Assembly (NCBI GenBank): GCA_937863685.1
Contig: CALMGM010000005.1
Location: 186,001 to 250,000 of the forward strand
DNA: 64,000 nucleotides
Source: an uncultured bacterium
GTDB taxonomy: Bacteria > Edwardsbacteria > AC1 > EtOH8
Direction of reading: 5' to 3'
Part shown: piece after piece, positions 59,701 to 64,000 of the stretch
Layout of the letters: every line of letters begins with the position of its first letter
How positions within the stretch are numbered: the first letter of the stretch is position 1
The notes under the pieces: generated by a model
Told to the model about the DNA's origin: nothing
What the model saw: the letters and a program-made list of their open reading frames with translations, nothing else
Databases searched by the model: none
Made by a program: the position numbers and the translations under genes

Positions 59701-62700
59701 GGTATATCAGGGTATCCAACTGCCCGGCGGCGTTATATCTCCGCTCAATCGCATATGTTTTGGTAACACCCCCTAAGATGAATTGTCTTTGTTCCTTTAC
59801 CAATTGGCCTTTATCATTATAATCAAAATACACGTTACCTGAAGGGTCACTCACGGATTTCAACCGCCATATTCCATTGGTTCCGGTATCATAGGCATAG
59901 CCGACGATACCGTCATTGTTTGTTTTGGTTGTAATTCTATTAAGATTATCATAAATAAAACTTGTTTCTGTCCCCCTGGCATCCTTTTGTTTTACCAGGT
60001 TCCCGGCAAGATCGTATTCGAATTCCCAGGTTCCCCGGTCGGGGTCGGTGGATTTAATCTTCCTGCCGAAGCTGTCGTAAAAGAACAAGATCTGCTGGTT
60101 ATCTGCCTTGGTGATGGTCCTAAGACTGCCGGTCGGATTATATTCATAGTTGGTATAATATTCGGCGGTGCCGTTCTTTTCGGTTACCTTTATCAACCTA
60201 CCGTATACATCCGCCTCGTAAACCTTGCTTTTACCGTTCTCGTCTGTTTTGGTGGTCTTTAGGCCCTCATATGAGACCGATTTGTAAGTCCCGTCCGGGT
60301 TGGTCACTTTCACCACCCGGCCCATACCGTCATATTCGCCGATCACCCAGTTGACATCGGTTCCCGGGGATACATAGCCAATCCCATCTTCTCCTTGTGT
60401 ACCTGAATATGGCAAAGAAGATTTAAACGGCCGATTCCAAGCATCGTATAACACCGTCGTCCGTATTTCCCGGGTTGAGCCGAAACCGTCGCTTCCCTTA
60501 TGGCTCTGCATGGTCCGGCCCATGCCGTCAAAATAACTCTCGGTCCAATATTGTTGTCCTATGCCGGCCTTGGAGTATTCAACCATGGATTGCGCTCCGG
60601 GGTTTCCCAAACTGGCCTGTCGATAATCCCACCATTTTGTGGGAGAAGTTTCAATGTCACCCGGGCCCCAAACCTTTAACGGCCTGCCAAAGGTATCGTA
60701 AGTGTAATTAATCGTTGCCCCGTTGGGATCGGTCTGCGATTTCACCTGACCGTAAAGGCCCTTATCCTGGGCGACACTGTTTACCCCATAATAAGCGCTG
60801 GTGACTATATAGCCTTTGGGGTCGGTTTTGCTTATTGCAAAGGATTTTGTCGGATCATAATTTATTGAAGCAACATTTCCTTTGGGATCTGTTGCACTAA
60901 CAATATTACCGTAGCTATCATATGAATAATGCTCAACTATGGTTATCCAGCGCAAAGCCGGATCAACAACCTGATCATAATAATTCTCGACCCTTTTTAA
61001 AAGGCCCTTTACCGGTGGGGTTCCCCAAGGTTCGCCTTCTATCCCAGATCCGTCATACATAAATCTTTTCCCAGCCAGGATATTCACACCCGTATCGTCA
61101 CTGCAAGCTCTTGTTTCTTTTGGTTTATCTACTATCCATAAACTTGTATTATAAATATAATCGGTAAAATTATATGTCTCATCGCCTGTAACAGCAACGT
61201 CTCCCAGCTTGCTGATTTTAATCACGTTTCCATAATCATCATAAGTATAAATTTCTGCCGTTTGCTTTTCCGCGTCTGTTCCCTGCGAAATAAAGTTATC
61301 GCTACGGGATAGATATGGAAAGACCCTGCCATTCCCCAAATCAGCGGCATTCCACGTATAGGTTGCTTTTGTCAATAGATTGCCGCCGATCTCCGAATAT
61401 TCCGTTTTATAAGGTTTGCTTTGTCTGCTTTGATCTTGATGGTACCATGTTTTACTGCAGTAATTATTTCCTATCTTACTGCTTGTTCCAAATCCTCTGA
61501 ATTCACGCGTTGTATAATCGTAATATCCATCACTATATTGGTATTCCGTTTTGTATTCATGCTCGCCCTCTATTGCTGCATCGAGACCGTCACTGAGCGT
61601 TACATCTTTTACTGTGAACAATATGAACGGCAGATTTGTATTGGGATGAGCGCTTGAAGAACCGTATGATATTTCAAGTGAACCTCCGATAGGCGAATTT
61701 ATTTTGGTCAAAAGATCCGCTTTGCCTAAAGGGTGGACCCTTATATCCCAACGTTTTAGGCCGCTGTTCCATCCAGCTATATCGGTATTGCCGTCTCCGT
61801 CAAAATCGCCAAATTGCATCATGTTTGCATCGCCACCGGCAAAACTACCCAAATATTTTTTTGTCGTATCCATTGAAACTTGCGTAAAATTTAACCCCGG
61901 ACCTCCGGATCTTATATCCCACGTGTTCCAAGAGCTATTCCAACCTCCAATGTCCAGCTTACCGTCGCCGTTGAAATCACCGAACATCATATGGCTTAAA
62001 TCTCCGCCGGCAAAAGTGCCTAACGTACTTCCTGTGAAATCATAACCATATCCGTCGCCATAACCCGAACGACTATTCCAGTAACTGCCAATATCATTTT
62101 TATAATAGAAATGGTCAACCGAACCGTCGGCATTGAGATCCATCCATAATGGTGAGTATGGCAAGGGATAACCTTGCCAGCCGATAAATGTAAACGATCC
62201 GCTTCCATTGCCGGTTCGCACATCCCATTTATTTTGCCCAGCATTCCAACCCACTAAGTCTGCTTTGTTGTCATTATTTATATCGGGAAAAGATATCGGC
62301 GCGTTATATGCCACAAAGGAAAAGCTTGTTAAAGCAGTAAAACCCCCGCTGCCATTTGAAGTATATAAATGCATTGCGCCGCTTTGTCTATGCAATGCAA
62401 TATCACTTATTTGATCGTCGTTAATATCTACGGTAAGCAATCTGGGCGGCAACGATTCCCAAAGTACAGCAGGTAATGTTATTATAGCGCCCGAATTAAA
62501 TGAACCATCACCATTTGAAAAATATACTTGTAATTGGCAATCCATTTTATAGTAGATATCTGTTACCGTTTTAACCCAATGCATGTTTATAAAATCAGTT
62601 TTACCATCGCGATTAAAATCCCCGGTGCTGATTTTATTGCCTTGGTTGTACATAACACTTGGGTCTATGGCAAACTGATAATTGTTCATTATTTCCTGCC

Positions 62701-63919
62701 ACTGCCCATTGACTTTTTTGGAATATTCAAATTGTATTGGCGGCGCTATCTGAGTTCCTATATTATCCTTCTGCGTAATAGAAATTAGCCTAGAATCAAA
62801 ACTTGACGGGCTGTACTGGTAGGCTAAATCATATGTCCTTTGTATCTTATTATCGGCATAGACCGTAATATTTTTCAATCTCTGGGATGTTGGATTTAAA
62901 TAAACAATATCTCCACCATTAAAACCAGCTGTATATTTTGGTGTATTATCGTTTCTGCTTTCGCGACTGAAGGTAATATAATATTTATTATTTGGATATG
63001 TATAGTCTATTCTTGATAAATATTTTGTTCTGTTATCGCTAATATAAGTAACTGTGAAATAATTACTATTCAAGTCTGTCAAACGGTTTAAGTGCCAAAT
63101 ATATGTTACATCCGTTGAGTTTTTAACGCCCATGGTTCTTGATGCGTCATTTTCTCCAAAATAATATACGTTTCCACTTTTATCATATAAATACCATGGT
63201 AAATTGGCCCCCCCGCTCCAGGTAAATCGCAAAAAAGCGCCTTCACTTTTTGCGCGGTACTCGCTTCCTCCGATATTAATTAGTTCCATTGAGGAACCGT
63301 TTGATACATAAAAGAATTTATCCGTACTATTGTATTTAGGTGTTCCCTTGTTTGATCCAAGGCGTATAATATGTCCAATTTCAAGGTTCCATCCAACGCC
63401 ACACCAGCTGTTTCCAGCACCGCTGCGATATGTTAAAGCCAAATCTGGTTGAATGCCATTCCTGCCAGAAGGTATTTCTAAGGGCACTCTCATTGTAGCC
63501 GACCCGGAAAATTGATCAACATTGAAGCCATTTAATATACTCTTATACATCTCCCCGCCGCCAGCTTGTACCCCGCCACCATTGGGGCTTTGCGGTGTCA
63601 GATATATAGTGGGATTATCATATGAATTGGTAGAGACACTTACATCAGTTGCTGTTGATGACGAAATTTCCTCTGCTCCACTTGCTGAAGCATCAATTTC
63701 CTCACCTCCCACAATCCCTTCCATCTCCCTGTCGCTCAACCGCCTTACTTCACCCGACTGCTCTAAGCTATGGTTGATATTTTTATTAGCCTGGGCAGCC
63801 TGCAGGCTTGGCGCAACACCGATGGACAGCATAAAGAAACTCAACGCGCAGGAGAGGGCCTTGCAAAGCCTGGTATCGTAAAACCGCACCATGCTGATGG
63901 AATTGCCGCGCTTTTTCAT
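56705..63919 (-). CDS. SpvB/Tc-toxin-like giant RHS protein
   Basis: A 2404-residue exported protein. The signal peptide spans about 1-41. An SpvB-type N-terminus follows (VDQFSGSATMRVPLEIPSGR, DLALTYRSGAGNSWCGVGWN). Six FG-GAP-like repeats lie at about 430-720, for example TGDFNRDGKTDFINMHW and FGDFNGDGKLDIGGWN. A TcdB-like middle and long YD repeats come next. Two carbohydrate-binding-like inserts are at about 1645-1825 and 1895-2040. The RHS signature GLYYYGARYYDPVIGRFVSC is near 2118, and the last 237 residues are of unknown type. The ATG at 63919 follows AAGGATGAT. The layout is that of toxin-delivery shells, but with unusual extra domains. Confidence 0.85.
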   Translation of the reverse strand: MKKRGNSISMVRFYDTRLCKALSCALSFFMLSIGVAPSLQAAQANKNINHSLEQSGEVRRLSDREMEGIVGGEEIDASASGAEEISSSTATDVSVSTNSYDNPTIYLTPQSPNGGGVQAGGGEMYKSILNGFNVDQFSGSATMRVPLEIPSGRNGIQPDLALTYRSGAGNSWCGVGWNLEIGHIIRLGSNKGTPKYNSTDKFFYVSNGSSMELINIGGSEYRAKSEGAFLRFTWSGGANLPWYLYDKSGNVYYFGENDASRTMGVKNSTDVTYIWHLNRLTDLNSNYFTVTYISDNRTKYLSRIDYTYPNNKYYITFSRESRNDNTPKYTAGFNGGDIVYLNPTSQRLKNITVYADNKIQRTYDLAYQYSPSSFDSRLISITQKDNIGTQIAPPIQFEYSKKVNGQWQEIMNNYQFAIDPSVMYNQGNKISTGDFNRDGKTDFINMHWVKTVTDIYYKMDCQLQVYFSNGDGSFNSGAIITLPAVLWESLPPRLLTVDINDDQISDIALHRQSGAMHLYTSNGSGGFTALTSFSFVAYNAPISFPDINNDNKADLVGWNAGQNKWDVRTGNGSGSFTFIGWQGYPLPYSPLWMDLNADGSVDHFYYKNDIGSYWNSRSGYGDGYGYDFTGSTLGTFAGGDLSHMMFGDFNGDGKLDIGGWNSSWNTWDIRSGGPGLNFTQVSMDTTKKYLGSFAGGDANMMQFGDFDGDGNTDIAGWNSGLKRWDIRVHPLGKADLLTKINSPIGGSLEISYGSSSAHPNTNLPFILFTVKDVTLSDGLDAAIEGEHEYKTEYQYSDGYYDYTTREFRGFGTSSKIGNNYCSKTWYHQDQSRQSKPYKTEYSEIGGNLLTKATYTWNAADLGNGRVFPYLSRSDNFISQGTDAEKQTAEIYTYDDYGNVIKISKLGDVAVTGDETYNFTDYIYNTSLWIVDKPKETRACSDDTGVNILAGKRFMYDGSGIEGEPWGTPPVKGLLKRVENYYDQVVDPALRWITIVEHYSYDSYGNIVSATDPKGNVASINYDPTKSFAISKTDPKGYIVTSAYYGVNSVAQDKGLYGQVKSQTDPNGATINYTYDTFGRPLKVWGPGDIETSPTKWWDYRQASLGNPGAQSMVEYSKAGIGQQYWTESYFDGMGRTMQSHKGSDGFGSTREIRTTVLYDAWNRPFKSSLPYSGTQGEDGIGYVSPGTDVNWVIGEYDGMGRVVKVTNPDGTYKSVSYEGLKTTKTDENGKSKVYEADVYGRLIKVTEKNGTAEYYTNYEYNPTGSLRTITKADNQQILFFYDSFGRKIKSTDPDRGTWEFEYDLAGNLVKQKDARGTETSFIYDNLNRITTKTNNDGIVGYAYDTGTNGIWRLKSVSDPSGNVYFDYNDKGQLVKEQRQFILGGVTKTYAIERRYNAAGQLDTLIYPDGEKVPYRYDEHGQITNVGTYAANLNYNNNGQMTGFNYGNGLAAGYVYNDNRLWLEQLKYGTSADPLSVLNMTYSYDNVGNVTNVNNNTNTLYWTLEYDDLYRLKKEACRNFVLNEYTDILLQTYYVNNYGYDGILGAVGNRTSLNGQVYSYLPGKNQLQTDGIRSFTYDANGNTITSNNGLYTTNYTFNTDNRLSQVSYPNNTVDYTYNSVGLRVKKVTTNITSGQVIDAVAVIDDPYNDLVSAAPTGDGHDDARDLGKIKVHSNNNYIFFEIDHKYLYGTNQGEYENLYIAIDTDHILGSGNMFFPDNSYTGIEAANAWEYCVYVYNEDNYGIYQQNLNQLEKPTVGGKKMKVNYVPSSNGKIKIQIPLELLGSPQDIRFVIMTTMPGTITTGTSIACDVAPGGMNSIVGGIVYGAEDYVLYMPGNYIKTVSTEYYLYDESGHVLCEIDGNGYLKTKYYYLNGQMLARSNIVGTTPDPVTPLNNSLDNQTYCADAYGSDSSVDCNFVTETADKKEGLASIKVMVTPGTTFGNFQLSDPNKLWKAQDYRYVHVWVKPSTGAQWLTFHISDYGADGTAPVGWRDMQNYTDGDVYFKVGKDLIANQWNELWIDLYKYTNLALLKEGYVKGFHIHSNCGATFLFDHFYTTANSGYDLAYYHNDHLGSPRAMTNAWGQVMWQQDYKAFGQDFDYSASGNKYKFNGKPLEANTGLYYYGARYYDPVIGRFVSCDPIIKLSQLGNPHSLNPYAYCMNSPQNYVDIQGMFFLEVFAFLKATWPIWGPAVIGWIASTINGNEQIKINISYGSSTNQIYINDPYYGQPVYGANTGDPSMQGRYATYKEDKERDLLAGIDPLLANAYYVMLGAGTYGCPDIQRAYYDPFRRMGINNKLSNFNPDNWAWAWQGWANLIYHMGLGSVNYLFYKSYGCSPQKASDYALISGFLLFEGCAEYYVNKWETSDLVADYIGIQATRMISSTAFYRKYLSWTEDFINWASTWGW

Positions 63920-64000
63920 GTTATCATCCTTCTGATATTTATTGCTTATCCTTATTTTATTCTTTGCTTCGGGTATACCAACAATACATTGCCTGCCCAT
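63920..64000. other. Upstream region of the giant RHS gene
   Basis: This short stretch precedes the giant RHS gene. It holds AAGGATGATAAC as ribosome site on the minus strand. No promoter with good spacing could be assigned. The minus-strand frame stays open to the window edge, but the signal peptide fixes the start at 63919. Confidence 0.4.

Overview
The window looks like bacterial chromosome of roughly balanced base composition, interrupted by a large integrated accessory region that is visibly more AT-rich in places. Housekeeping genes (metH, tpiA, pgk), a tRNA-Lys with a sigma70-like promoter, Shine-Dalgarno starts throughout, a secreted LamG protein with a C-terminal sorting-like domain, and giant YD/RHS-repeat proteins fit an uncultivated FCB-like lineage such as those recovered from groundwater. 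That lineage guess is inference; the bacterial assignment is firm.

Region 1 (1-16,237) is backbone. It holds cobalamin-dependent methionine synthase (5' end outside the window), two ferritin-like proteins, triosephosphate isomerase, a secreted LamG protein containing a 574-bp exact internal duplication, phosphoglycerate kinase, a metallo-beta-lactamase-fold hydrolase, two unrecognised proteins, an MFS exporter, two exported or membrane proteins of unknown role, and a LarA-type nickel racemase.

Region 2 (16,238-about 24,370) starts at tRNA-Lys(CTT) and reads as the integrase end of an element. On the minus strand there are a HExxH protein, a tyrosine recombinase, an excisionase-like HTH protein, and a tightly coupled five-gene operon: VWA membrane protein, unknown protein, PflX-like radical SAM enzyme, Cys-rich protein, and a P-loop ATPase fused to a PD-(D/E)XK-like domain. 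Tandem palindromes sit in front of this operon.

Region 3 (about 24,340-32,910) is AT-rich and looks like a defence cargo. A five-gene unit (HNH, TIR, unknown, PD-(D/E)XK-like, solo Cas2-like) runs from a good promoter with a palindrome in its spacer to a terminator. A two-gene unit (DUF4365-like and a 1009-residue repeat/regulator protein) follows.

Region 4 (about 32,930-37,010) has an archaeal look: a VapBC-type pair, a winged-helix regulator, an integrase with a C-terminal zinc ribbon, two tiny genes, and TATA-like boxes placed for leaderless or nearly leaderless transcripts. A possible 42-residue membrane peptide has its start codon inside a hairpin.

Region 5 (about 37,060-45,765) is a plasmid/ICE-like set on the minus strand: a transglutaminase-like lipoprotein, a sliding-clamp homologue with a Cys-rich tail, small zinc-finger-like proteins, RadC, ArdC and a second ATPase with a PD-(D/E)XK-like C-terminus. 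No relaxase or mating-pore set was recognised, so self-transfer is unproven.

Region 6 (45,830-64,000) is envelope and surface material: an exported protein that could be an immunity partner, a 1701-residue RHS protein, a lytic transglycosylase, two pseudopilins and a PilX-like protein, a small exported protein with a broken copy downstream, a beta-barrel-like protein, and a 2404-residue SpvB/RHS protein. No CRISPR array, rRNA or insertion sequence was found.
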